From Calditrichaceae bacterium (lineage in GTDB: Bacteria; Calditrichota; Calditrichia; Calditrichales; Calditrichaceae), in contig JAUVIB010000001.1 of NCBI GenBank assembly GCA_030592985.1, positions 1 to 32,239 of the forward strand: 32,239 nucleotides of DNA, read 5' to 3'. This document shows positions 25,901 through 32,239 of the stretch, one piece after another. The first letter of the stretch is position 1; each line of letters starts with the position of its first letter. Below the pieces are notes generated by a model. It was not told the DNA's origin and did not search any database. It saw only the letters and a program-made list of their open reading frames with translations. The translations under genes were made by a program, and so were the position numbers.

Positions 25901-26292
25901 GCGCGACTTAGGCTTTGAGAAATATTCTGCTCATCATCACTTATCATTAAATTATAAGTATTAGCCAACTCGTCTCTGATTTCAGGAAATATTTTACCGA
26001 TTTCAAGAGCAATAACGGTGAAATCTGAATTATGATTAAGCTTGAAAAACATTTTAATATTTTGGAAAAAATATTTATTTAGGATGATAATAATAATGCT
26101 AAAATTAATTACAAAAAAACTAACGCGTGTTATTTTAGAAAAATAGAAAGTATGGTCAGCAATAGTAAGACTGAACCATGAAGAAGTTAGTAGCAATAAG
26201 AGAATGAAAAAATTGCCAAAAAATTGATATAATAATTTTCGACGGGCGTAGTAATATAATTTTAAAACAAGTTTTTCTTGTTTTTTATCCAT
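22915..26292 (-). CDS. DUF4175 family protein: membrane-anchored, glutamine-rich coiled coil
   Basis: An 1125-residue protein of the DUF4175 type; function unknown. Two hydrophobic segments near the N-terminus (FFILLLLLTSSWFSL, FFVINFSIIIIILNKYFF) and a third near 165-180 (LYIPLIIGSLILFFF) anchor it, followed by beta-rich domains (about 190-520, with INFRVRYNGPVITGGQVILD) and a very long helical region rich in Gln, Lys and Met (about 530-1100) predicted to form coiled coils. The start ATG 26292 is taken; the frame also opens at a TTG two codons earlier. It follows the DUF4159 gene by about 10 bases, and such pairs recur in FCB-group genomes, often near MoxR/DUF58-type genes, none of which is in this window. 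A structural role in the envelope is a guess. Confidence 0.8.
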   Translation of the reverse strand: MDKKQEKLVLKLYYYARRKLLYQFFGNFFILLLLLTSSWFSLTIADHTFYFSKITRVSFFVINFSIIIIILNKYFFQNIKMFFKLNHNSDFTVIALEIGKIFPEIRDELANTYNLMISDDEQNISQSLSRAAIIQTLQRYGDIDFKQKITLHDFLPKPSLYIPLIIGSLILFFFQSDIIIHSSKRLLNPLNDYLKISAYEFDVMPGNADVIKGSIINFRVRYNGPVITGGQVILDKDKRNTIELVKENEYYLGKISAVKKSFDYHILVNVLNKRKYGEEIISKVYHVKVLIPPSAQKFDVSITPPSYTSLPKEFLNRNIGDISSLPGSLIELKLTANKILKFAEIQFQSGKKIPLIVKGKAANGSFYLINDDRYKIVLQDTSGQININPIEYRLQTLPDNIPFVDITKPGEDIEVTPDIELPLTIKAEDDFGLTKAFLVYQILHEDSSNNEQEKKVRLMLNNNRENRQEIYYLWDFNKLPLAFGESIKYFARIHDNNNVSGPGIGKSRTYYIRFPSIDDIFDSFTQNENENIDEMKDVQEQSEDLKKKLEEIDRELKKNKKLDWQAKQKLEQSLEQQKELHNKVDKVQKDIEKMIEKLDKNNLISEEVLEKYMKLQEMFKDLASPELLEAMKQLQKQIDKSNPNDVQKALGKFKLNQEAFNESINRTMELLKQVQFEQQMDRLVQKSKSMTEQQKKISEKSKEKSPSEKDLKNLYNMQKQQEENLQSLHKDLQEFMKNPRLNKFNESKKLLNRADDKLQSGKMQEGIKQIEQNIANSDLNNAQKNSDIVQQDMKSLQKILEEAQKKINEQGKADVKKEILSIMKQMLELSKGQENLYTETNRSSDYSIRQRELAEKQGEILSNFQHTISDVIELSKKTFFIDPKISKSMARAQTGMQRSLRGLTERGQGSQAARDQQNAMAGLNDSFMKMQSSKGKLSKSSSGTGFEEFMEQLTQMADGQGQINEQSMTLCNKPGGMLPSQQQQMAGRLAAEQRALQQALEKMSGEMGNRNDMLGRIGDVAGEMEEVIQDLIKNNVNRKTIERQRQILSRLLDAQRSAQQREYSKKRKAEIAKQYNTNDPGEIKNIYDMDKKNLEEALNRALKEGYSQDYKKLIEKYFKTLENDN

Positions 26293-26301
26293 AATCAAAT
26301 T

Positions 26302-26985
26302 TTAATTTAATAAAGCATAAAGGAAAATATTAACAGCCATTTTAAGAGCTTGCATCCGGATAGGTTCCGGGTCATTATGGATCTCAACGTTTTCACAACC
26401 ATCACTGATATCTGTATTGAAACTATAAAAGCATACTAAACGATCATTTAAAATTAATCCATATCCATGGGACGGACCTCCTGCATGTTCATGGATTTTT
26501 GGCACACCCTGATTGAAGTGATAATAATAGTGATAAATAGGATGGGAAAAAGGGAGTTCAACAAACTTTAATTCGGGAAATACTTTTTTCATTTCTCTTC
26601 TGAAGGAGGCATCCATTCCATAATCATCATCTGCAAATAAAAATCCGCCGTTGGATAAATACTCGCGTAAAATTTTTACCTCTTCATTTGTAAAACGGAT
26701 ATTACCATGACCTGCTATATAGGCAAATGGATACAAATTAAATTCAGGATCACCTATCTTGTATGCATCCTCTTTTATTCCAACCTCAATGGAGAATTCT
26801 CTCTCCACTTTATTTAAGATATTTATCCAGGTTGTCTTATTTCCATACCAATCACCGCCGCCGCCATAATGTATGCGAACCGGAACAATTGGCTGCGCAT
26901 TACTGGTACCCATTATTATCAGTAAAAGAAAAAGATATTTATTCCAATTTCTTATATGACAAATTGTATTAACCAAAACAGTCAT
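26302..26985 (-). CDS. DUF4159 family exported protein
   Basis: A 227-residue protein of the DUF4159 family. A signal peptide is visible (YLFLLLIIMGTSNA-QP, about 17-31), so it is expected in the periplasm. Typical stretches are VPVRIHYGGGGDWYGNKTTW, YIAGHGNIRFTNEEVKILRE, YLSNGGFLFADDDYGMDASF and FPELKFVELPFSHPIYHYYY, a glutamine-amidotransferase-like Rossmann fold in related proteins, though no catalytic triad is obvious. It sits just after the terminator of the STAS/SpoIIE operon and directly before the DUF4175 gene, so it starts a new two-gene unit. Biological role not established. Confidence 0.82.
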   Translation of the reverse strand: MTVLVNTICHIRNWNKYLFLLLIIMGTSNAQPIVPVRIHYGGGGDWYGNKTTWINILNKVEREFSIEVGIKEDAYKIGDPEFNLYPFAYIAGHGNIRFTNEEVKILREYLSNGGFLFADDDYGMDASFRREMKKVFPELKFVELPFSHPIYHYYYHFNQGVPKIHEHAGGPSHGYGLILNDRLVCFYSFNTDISDGCENVEIHNDPEPIRMQALKMAVNIFLYALLN

Positions 26986-27011
26986 TGTATTCTGCTCAAT
27001 TTATCTGATTA

Positions 27012-27043
27012 CAAAAAAAAACCCGTAATGTTATCATTACGGG
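27012..27043 (-). terminator. Strong intrinsic terminator of the SpoIIE/STAS/DUF456 operon
   Basis: On the minus strand a perfect nine-base-pair stem CCCGTAATG-ATAA-CATTACGGG is followed by GT and then a run of nine T. It lies about 30 bases after the DUF456 stop codon and ends the signalling operon before the DUF4159 gene begins. Confidence 0.9.
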
Positions 27044-27070
27044 ATAATAAATTAATTACCGGTTTTAATG

Positions 27071-27571
27071 TTACACAATCTTTGAAGCCAGCATAACCGC
27101 CACAGTAACTGCACCTACCGTTTTAATTGATAATCCTGCCAATTTGCCAATCAATACACCAATGGATGCTCTTATACTTCGTTTTATATCTGAACTGTGT
27201 AAATATTCGACAAGAAAAGTACCAACGATTACGCCAATTACTGATCCTACAAGCGCTCCGATAATCGGTGTAACGAAAGCACCACTTATGGCTCCGATGA
27301 CTCCTATAACAATTCCACCGCTAATACCCCATTTTGATGCACCATATTTTTTAGAAGTAAGAACTATTAAGAGGAACTCAATCGCTTCGACTACCAGCAC
27401 AATAGCAAATAACAACAAGATATAAGAGAAAGAAAAAGCTTCAAACTTATTAATTAAACCATAAACCAATCCACTAAGTGCAATCAGCGAATTTCCAGGA
27501 ATCCCCAAAAAATTCGATATTGTCCAAAAGCTGATTAGTGCAATAAATAAAACATCAACCAAAACATCCAT
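27071..27571 (-). CDS. DUF456 family membrane protein
   Basis: A 166-residue polytopic protein of the DUF456 family, whose function is unknown. The N-terminal helix and FLGIPGNSLIALSGLVYGLI are typical. A glycine-rich repeat (GGIVIGVIGAISGAFVTPII, then GALVGSVIGVIVGTFLVEYL) forms the conserved core, and the rest is hydrophobic with few charged residues, suggesting four or five membrane helices. It is the last gene of the operon, 12 bases after the STAS gene and just before a strong terminator. Whether it takes part in the signalling pathway or is a passenger cannot be said. Confidence 0.85.
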   Translation of the reverse strand: MDVLVDVLFIALISFWTISNFLGIPGNSLIALSGLVYGLINKFEAFSFSYILLLFAIVLVVEAIEFLLIVLTSKKYGASKWGISGGIVIGVIGAISGAFVTPIIGALVGSVIGVIVGTFLVEYLHSSDIKRSIRASIGVLIGKLAGLSIKTVGAVTVAVMLASKIV

Positions 27572-27583
27572 TTTCTACTCACT

Positions 27584-28285
27584 TTAATTAACATTAGCAA
27601 ATTCAAATCTTTTAACTTTGCTATTCAAATTAAGTTCCACCAATTTTGAGCGCACTTCAAACCATCCCATTTTGGTATAACCATAAATAGCTGAATTAAG
27701 TATTCTTTTTATTTTTAAAGCGCCTACAATTGGATCTGTCTTAATAATCATTTTTATTTTGTCATTTACCGGTAGACTTGCCGGATCAATATTTTTCTCT
27801 TCTGTTTTGCTATCATCCATTTGCTCGGTTGGTTCTGTACCCGTTGCAAATTGCTCTACCGGTGGCTGCGATACTGGTTCTGATTTAGGTAATGTAATTT
27901 CTTTGGCAACTGATTTTCCTGCTGCTTCCAGCATTTCAAATTTATTTACAGCTTCATCAACAGTATCATACACATCAAGTATATGATGAAATTCAAGCAG
28001 TTCAAATATCTCATAAACATCCGGAACCATGCGAACCAATTTCAGATCTCCGCCATTTTCTCTTATAGATTTAATTTCACTGATGAAAATACCCCATCCT
28101 GCACTGCTGATATAATCAACATTTCCTAAATCAACAATGATAAAAAACCGTCCCTGTTTTAATAAAGCGCCTAGTGCCCGCTCTAATTCCGAAGAGGTGG
28201 TTGTATCAATATATCCTCCAACTTTTATAATGGATATATGATTTCTACTACCGGCAATTTCAGTTGATACTTGAATTCCTTCCAT
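27584..28285 (-). CDS. STAS-domain anti-sigma factor antagonist with extra C-terminal winged-helix-like domain
   Basis: A 233-residue protein. Residues 1-115 form a STAS domain like SpoIIAA/RsbV, with the phosphorylation loop DYISSAGWGIF; Ser61 aligns with Ser58 of SpoIIAA. In partner switching, the dephosphorylated form captures a kinase-type anti-sigma or another target. A Pro/Glu/Thr-rich linker (about 125-168) leads to a C-terminal domain (about 172-233) with the core KMIIKTDPIVGALKIKRILN, which aligns without gaps to a transposase-type helix-turn-helix region in the neighbouring phosphatase. The ATG at 28285 is chosen over an adjacent TTG because AGGAGG (28296-28291) lies five bases before it. 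It follows the phosphatase gene by 34 bases; DUF456 follows. Confidence 0.88.
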   Translation of the reverse strand: MEGIQVSTEIAGSRNHISIIKVGGYIDTTTSSELERALGALLKQGRFFIIVDLGNVDYISSAGWGIFISEIKSIRENGGDLKLVRMVPDVYEIFELLEFHHILDVYDTVDEAVNKFEMLEAAGKSVAKEITLPKSEPVSQPPVEQFATGTEPTEQMDDSKTEEKNIDPASLPVNDKIKMIIKTDPIVGALKIKRILNSAIYGYTKMGWFEVRSKLVELNLNSKVKRFEFANVN

Positions 28286-28319
28286 CAATTCCTCCTTTTA
28301 AGGCTGGCTCCACGAAATC

Positions 28320-31300
28320 CTATTTTTCAGGAGTATCGATTAACGATTTCATGGTAATCTTACTTTTTAAAAAGTCTTTCTGAGCTAATTTTTTTCTAAT
28401 TATTTCGAACTGATCATTTTTATTTTCTGAAGATGTTCGTTTTATATTTTTTAATTGATAATTTATTAAACCAATTTCATTTATAACACGAAAAACAACC
28501 TCATAACCTATTAATTTATTGATTTCTTTGATATAATTCAATAAAAGTTTTATCTTTTCATTTAAAAACGCAGAATCATATTTATCATAATCTTCCGAAA
28601 TCAAATTTATACACTGTTGAGTTTGTTCAATAATTTGCCTTGTGTCTTTCAATTCTTTTAAATCGGGCGACGTAATAATATCGCTTAAAATGAGCTTTAT
28701 TTTTTGAATATCTTTTTTGGGAATATCATTGCTATCATAGTCCTTTGAAACAAATTCCAAGGCTTTTAAATTCCCTTTAATAGAAGAATAAAATTTATCG
28801 ATGTTACCTGTGTTTATTTCCTGGACAACCCGATCTAACAGTTGATTCTTTATTAAATTTGGCTGAAAACTATCTTGAACATTTTTATTTTCAGCACTTT
28901 TATTTATTATCGCAGTTTTTTGGGTTTTATCGCTTTTTTTCTTTTTCTGCTTTGTTAGTTCTTTGACGGTTTTTACTTGCTTTATCTTTGATTTTTTCTT
29001 TTTTGTTTTTGCAGACGGTTTGTCCTTTTTTTGACTCTTTTTGCCGGTAAGTGTTTTACTCTTTTTAATATTATCAGTTGCAGCTATAGGTTTTCTTATG
29101 GGAATTTTAGTTTCCCCATCCTCTTTCTTTGGCGAAAAAGAAGTTATGATTGTTCTTTTATCATCACCACCGGCTAAAACTGGTTGTTTAAAACGAGAAT
29201 CTACCGTTTTACCACTTCTCTTTTCTATTTCACTTTCTGAAGATTCAAAATCGAGAATAACTTTTCCGTCTAATGTAAGCAGCGGCGTCCCCGGCTGCTT
29301 AATATGTTTCTTTCTCCCACCTTTAATAATGTAACGTTCTCTCTTTTCATGTGTATTCATTTTCAGCTTAACAAGCTCGTTATAAAGTCTGCGCTCATCA
29401 ATTTCAACAAAACCATATTTTTCAGTATTTAATTCACCACATATTCTTTTTGTACCAAATTTCGGGTGATTCCTAATAATGTCAAATATCTTCGTTTTTA
29501 CCTCTAGAGATATATGTTTTTTTTCTATAAGATCTTGCCGAGATAAATACTCTTTTAACCCATCAAGACCACGTTGATCCATAATATTTTTATATTTATA
29601 ATAATGATATTGTGAGACTCGCATAAGTTCACAAGCTTCTTTTACCGTATAACCACTATCTACAAGGCTAAATAACTCCTTCTGAACATTATATACAACA
29701 TCGCCATGCATCAATTTTTCTTTAACAGCTACAAAAGTAATATCATCATTTTGTGGAGCGCCTCTGGTAAAGCCGGCGATATCATCCTGAATACTTTTAA
29801 CAAATTCACCCACATCCATATGTGAGTCACGTCGAATTGCTTCAAGGAACCTTTCATCACGGTATAACTCACGATTAAGGTTCATGGCTTCGGTAATACC
29901 ATCTGTATAAAGGACCAAGATATCATCCTCACGCAAATGGATAGAATCCGATTCAATTTTCATATCAAATAAATTTATATCCGGCAACTGAATACCGACA
30001 GGAAAACCAGTAGGATTCAAATAATATGTCTGCTTATTTGATCCCCTGAAAAGTATCATGGGATTATGTCCTGCACTGGCATAATGAATAATTCTATTAC
30101 GAGAATCCAGAATCATATAAAACATGGTAACAAACATACCACGTTTCATATCATCCGTAACAAAACGATTAACTTTAGCCAATACATCAGCTGGATTTTT
30201 ATTTCCCCTTGATTCGAGACGTAATGCGGTTCTAATCATTGTCATAATCATTGACCCCGGCACTCCTTTACCGGATACATCTGCGACACAGATACCGATA
30301 GTATCTTCATCAATTGTCACAAAATCAAATAAATCACCACCCACTTCTTTAGCTGCTTCATAATAGGCGCCAATGTCATAGCCCTCCACACTGGGGAAAT
30401 CGCTGGGAAGCAGCATGTGCTGAATTTCCTGAGCGACCTGCAGCTCTTTTTGTAACCGTTGCTGTTCCATCAGGGTTACCTGGGCTTCCCTGAACTTATG
30501 GGTCATTTGATTAAAAGCCTCAGCGATCTCACCGATTTCATCAGTTGTATCAATATCAATTTCATCCTGATCTACTTTACCATGGACAACTTGGCGTACC
30601 CACTCTGCCAAACCGTGAAAAGGAAGCATAATACGACTAATAAGATAGAAGAACCCTAAATAACTAAGTACCAGTATTAACAGAACAATTATTAAAATTT
30701 TAATTCTATATTTAAAACTCTGATCATTAATCACATATTCAGGCACACGAACATGGACATAACCGAGGACAGCGCCGGTTCCTGTAAGACTCTGATGTAT
30801 CGCTGCACTTAACTCATAAACATCAAGGGTGTCTCCTATGGCATACTTGTAAGCTGTCACTTGCCCAAGACTATCTACAAATTCATAATTATCCGGCAAT
30901 TTGTATACACCAAGTTGATCGACATTCTCTAAATCGCTTCGCGCAACCATTTTGTTATTTGAAGAGCTAATGGAAACATCATAAATAATATCGGGTTTGC
31001 TATTTTTTAATGCGTATACTTTCTCAAAAAGATTTAAATCTGACTCATTTAAAATATCATCTATTACATATTCAGATAATGTTTCACATTCAGTAGCTGT
31101 CCTTCCTAAAATATCATTTCGAATATTTGAATTGGCATTAATAAAAAGCGGTACAAATACAATACCAATAATCAGCGTTAATATGACGGATACAATATAG
31201 GTGTATTTCATGCGCATGGAAAGATCATTCCATTTATGCATCAACATACTTTCATCAGTTGTATCTCTATTTTTCGTTAGCCTGAATTCATTACCATGTT

Positions 31301-31685
31301 CTGTGATTGTATAGTTTATATCATCCATAAGCTTACGCATCATTAAGATGCCAAGCCCACCCTTTTTACCAATATCAATATATTTTTCTAAATCGGGAGT
31401 ATTCGCCTGACGTGGGTCAAAACTTATTCCCTGATCGATAACTACTATAGTCAGGCTTAATCGCCTAACAATTGCCTTTAATGTGATTTCACCGTTTTTA
31501 ACATCAACATATCCATGGCGAATAATATTGGTGCAAGCTTCATCAACTACCAGCTTAAATGAGTTAATAACTTTTTCGGAAAAGCGATATTTTCTCCCAA
31601 TATGCTCCACAAATTCCCTTATCTGAAGCAGATAACTCATTTGTGCTGGGATCGTAATTTCTTCTTTTCTTACATTTCTAAACAT
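28320..31685 (-). CDS. Multidomain SpoIIE phosphatase with RsbW-like kinase domain, sensor, HAMP and transposase-like HTH regions
   Basis: A 1121-residue membrane signalling protein. In order: an RsbW/SpoIIAB-type GHKL kinase domain (about 8-138; N box VDEACTNIIRHG, Asp84 in DQGISFDP, glycine loop GKKGGLGILMM); membrane helix (about 162-182); extracytoplasmic sensor (about 185-325); second helix (about 328-350); HAMP (about 350-402); short coiled coil; SpoIIE PP2C phosphatase (about 430-656; EVGGDLFDF, VADVSGKGVPGSM, YASAGHNP, LYTDGITEA, NDDITFVAV). Then come two helix-turn-helix regions: about 664-714 (SGYTVKEACELMRVSQYHYY, RGLDGLKEY) and about 727-785 (IFDIIRNHPKFGTKRICGEL), resembling IS3-type transposase DNA-binding parts; no integrase core follows. 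A lysine-rich linker (about 870-925) and a helical domain (about 940-1115) end the protein. Its likely substrate is the STAS protein encoded 34 bases downstream. Confidence 0.9.
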   Translation of the reverse strand: MFRNVRKEEITIPAQMSYLLQIREFVEHIGRKYRFSEKVINSFKLVVDEACTNIIRHGYVDVKNGEITLKAIVRRLSLTIVVIDQGISFDPRQANTPDLEKYIDIGKKGGLGILMMRKLMDDINYTITEHGNEFRLTKNRDTTDESMLMHKWNDLSMRMKYTYIVSVILTLIIGIVFVPLFINANSNIRNDILGRTATECETLSEYVIDDILNESDLNLFEKVYALKNSKPDIIYDVSISSSNNKMVARSDLENVDQLGVYKLPDNYEFVDSLGQVTAYKYAIGDTLDVYELSAAIHQSLTGTGAVLGYVHVRVPEYVINDQSFKYRIKILIIVLLILVLSYLGFFYLISRIMLPFHGLAEWVRQVVHGKVDQDEIDIDTTDEIGEIAEAFNQMTHKFREAQVTLMEQQRLQKELQVAQEIQHMLLPSDFPSVEGYDIGAYYEAAKEVGGDLFDFVTIDEDTIGICVADVSGKGVPGSMIMTMIRTALRLESRGNKNPADVLAKVNRFVTDDMKRGMFVTMFYMILDSRNRIIHYASAGHNPMILFRGSNKQTYYLNPTGFPVGIQLPDINLFDMKIESDSIHLREDDILVLYTDGITEAMNLNRELYRDERFLEAIRRDSHMDVGEFVKSIQDDIAGFTRGAPQNDDITFVAVKEKLMHGDVVYNVQKELFSLVDSGYTVKEACELMRVSQYHYYKYKNIMDQRGLDGLKEYLSRQDLIEKKHISLEVKTKIFDIIRNHPKFGTKRICGELNTEKYGFVEIDERRLYNELVKLKMNTHEKRERYIIKGGRKKHIKQPGTPLLTLDGKVILDFESSESEIEKRSGKTVDSRFKQPVLAGGDDKRTIITSFSPKKEDGETKIPIRKPIAATDNIKKSKTLTGKKSQKKDKPSAKTKKKKSKIKQVKTVKELTKQKKKKSDKTQKTAIINKSAENKNVQDSFQPNLIKNQLLDRVVQEINTGNIDKFYSSIKGNLKALEFVSKDYDSNDIPKKDIQKIKLILSDIITSPDLKELKDTRQIIEQTQQCINLISEDYDKYDSAFLNEKIKLLLNYIKEINKLIGYEVVFRVINEIGLINYQLKNIKRTSSENKNDQFEIIRKKLAQKDFLKSKITMKSLIDTPEK

Positions 31686-32239
31686 TTATTTGTCACCTTC
31701 ATCTTCTATACGGCTCTTAGCATCTTTAATGGCATCCAATACTTTTTTATTATAAGGATAATCAACAAGAATTTCCTGCCATATTTTAATGGCTTCTAAA
31801 TATTTACCCTTTACAAATTCATTTACACCAATTAACCATTTACGCTCTACAGCCGGACTCATTTTTTCCTGGCCTACGGTTTCAATCTTTGCCCTTTCAA
31901 GACCACTCTGTGCAGTTTGATTCGAAGGATCTACTTGTAATACTGCTTGGAAAATGCTGCTTGCTTTATCATATTCACCCAATTCCAGCAGCATCAACCC
32001 TTCCTGTATCTGCTCATTTACTTTATATCTTTGAGCCAACAAATCAACCTCTCGTTGGAAAACCTGATCACTACTTCCCAACATTCTCACTTCAGCGATA
32101 AGACGTAAAGCTTCAGAATAATTTTGCCTATTAAATTCCTGCCTGCTTCTGACAAGCAGAGAATTTATCTCCTCTTGCAGCCTTCTGTTGGTAGTTGCAA
32201 TTGAGCTTTTAACCGTCTCATTATTCGGATCACGCTCCA
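31686..32239 (-). CDS. Tetratricopeptide-repeat protein, C-terminal part (cut by window edge)
   Basis: The last 184 codons of a TPR protein; the frame stays open to the right edge, so the gene begins outside. At least three helical repeats are visible: RQEFNRQNYSEALRLIAEVR, then LMLLELGEYDKASSIFQAVL (ending QVDPSNQTAQSGLERA), and GVNEFVKGKYLEAIKIWQEI (ending LVDYPYNKKVLDAIKDA). TPRs mediate protein-protein contacts; which compartment it acts in is unknown because the N-terminus is missing. Its stop codon is immediately followed by the ATG of the phosphatase gene, whose ribosome-binding site (AAGGTG) is inside this gene, so the two are translationally linked and it may scaffold the signalling module. 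Confidence 0.85.
   Translation of the reverse strand, partial: ERDPNNETVKSSIATTNRRLQEEINSLLVRSRQEFNRQNYSEALRLIAEVRMLGSSDQVFQREVDLLAQRYKVNEQIQEGLMLLELGEYDKASSIFQAVLQVDPSNQTAQSGLERAKIETVGQEKMSPAVERKWLIGVNEFVKGKYLEAIKIWQEILVDYPYNKKVLDAIKDAKSRIEDEGDK

Noticed and set aside
29300..29710. A nested IS3-family insertion in the SpoIIE gene
   Set aside because: The HTH-like parts are in frame, no DDE integrase core or terminal inverted repeats were seen, and a related domain sits in the neighbouring STAS protein, so a domain fusion fits better than a mobile element.

Overview
The window is an AT-rich stretch of a Gram-negative bacterial chromosome. An outer-membrane patatin/Omp85 protein indicates a Gram-negative cell. 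Clear Shine-Dalgarno sequences precede several genes (rpsO, doxX, the STAS gene), which argues against typical Bacteroidota. The DUF4159-DUF4175 pair, a PIN-PhoH protein and large SpoIIE/STAS signalling proteins suggest an FCB-superphylum lineage such as Marinimicrobia, Calditrichota or a relative. This placement is an inference from gene content only.

Region 1 (1-7700, minus strand) is the conserved translation/transcription operon, read right to left: rimP, nusA, infB, ylxP (DUF503), rbfA, truB, ribF, rpsO, pnp (cut by the window edge). It is very compact. A sigma70-like promoter followed at once by a terminator-like hairpin lies just 5' of rimP and may act as a leader attenuator.

Region 2 (7780-14225) holds mostly minus-strand genes: a DUF554 membrane protein, a DoxX protein, an NAD(P)HX epimerase, a phosphofructokinase-like protein with an N-terminal cyclic-nucleotide-binding domain, and a PAS-like/GGDEF/EAL protein with an altered GGNEF site. 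One plus-strand membrane protein of unknown function (about 10245-10769) appears to lack an ATG start.

Region 3 (14545-19907) has an ECF sigma factor with a small zinc-binding anti-sigma protein and a possible 28-residue ORF (plus), a U32 family tRNA-hydroxylation protein (minus), and PIN-PhoH ATPase plus MutY (plus).

Region 4 (19884-26985, minus) has a PlpD-like patatin with POTRA and beta-barrel regions, whose 3' end overlaps mutY tail to tail, and a DUF4159-DUF4175 pair of envelope proteins.

Region 5 (27012-32239, minus) is a signalling operon ending in a strong terminator. It encodes a TPR protein (partial), a 1121-residue membrane protein joining an RsbW-like kinase domain, a sensor, HAMP and a SpoIIE phosphatase, then a STAS protein and a DUF456 membrane protein. 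The phosphatase carries two helix-turn-helix regions resembling those of IS3-family transposases, and the STAS partner carries a related copy of the second one. This partner-switching module with a shared, possibly transposase-derived domain is the most unusual thing in the window. No tRNA, rRNA, CRISPR array or intact insertion sequence was seen.
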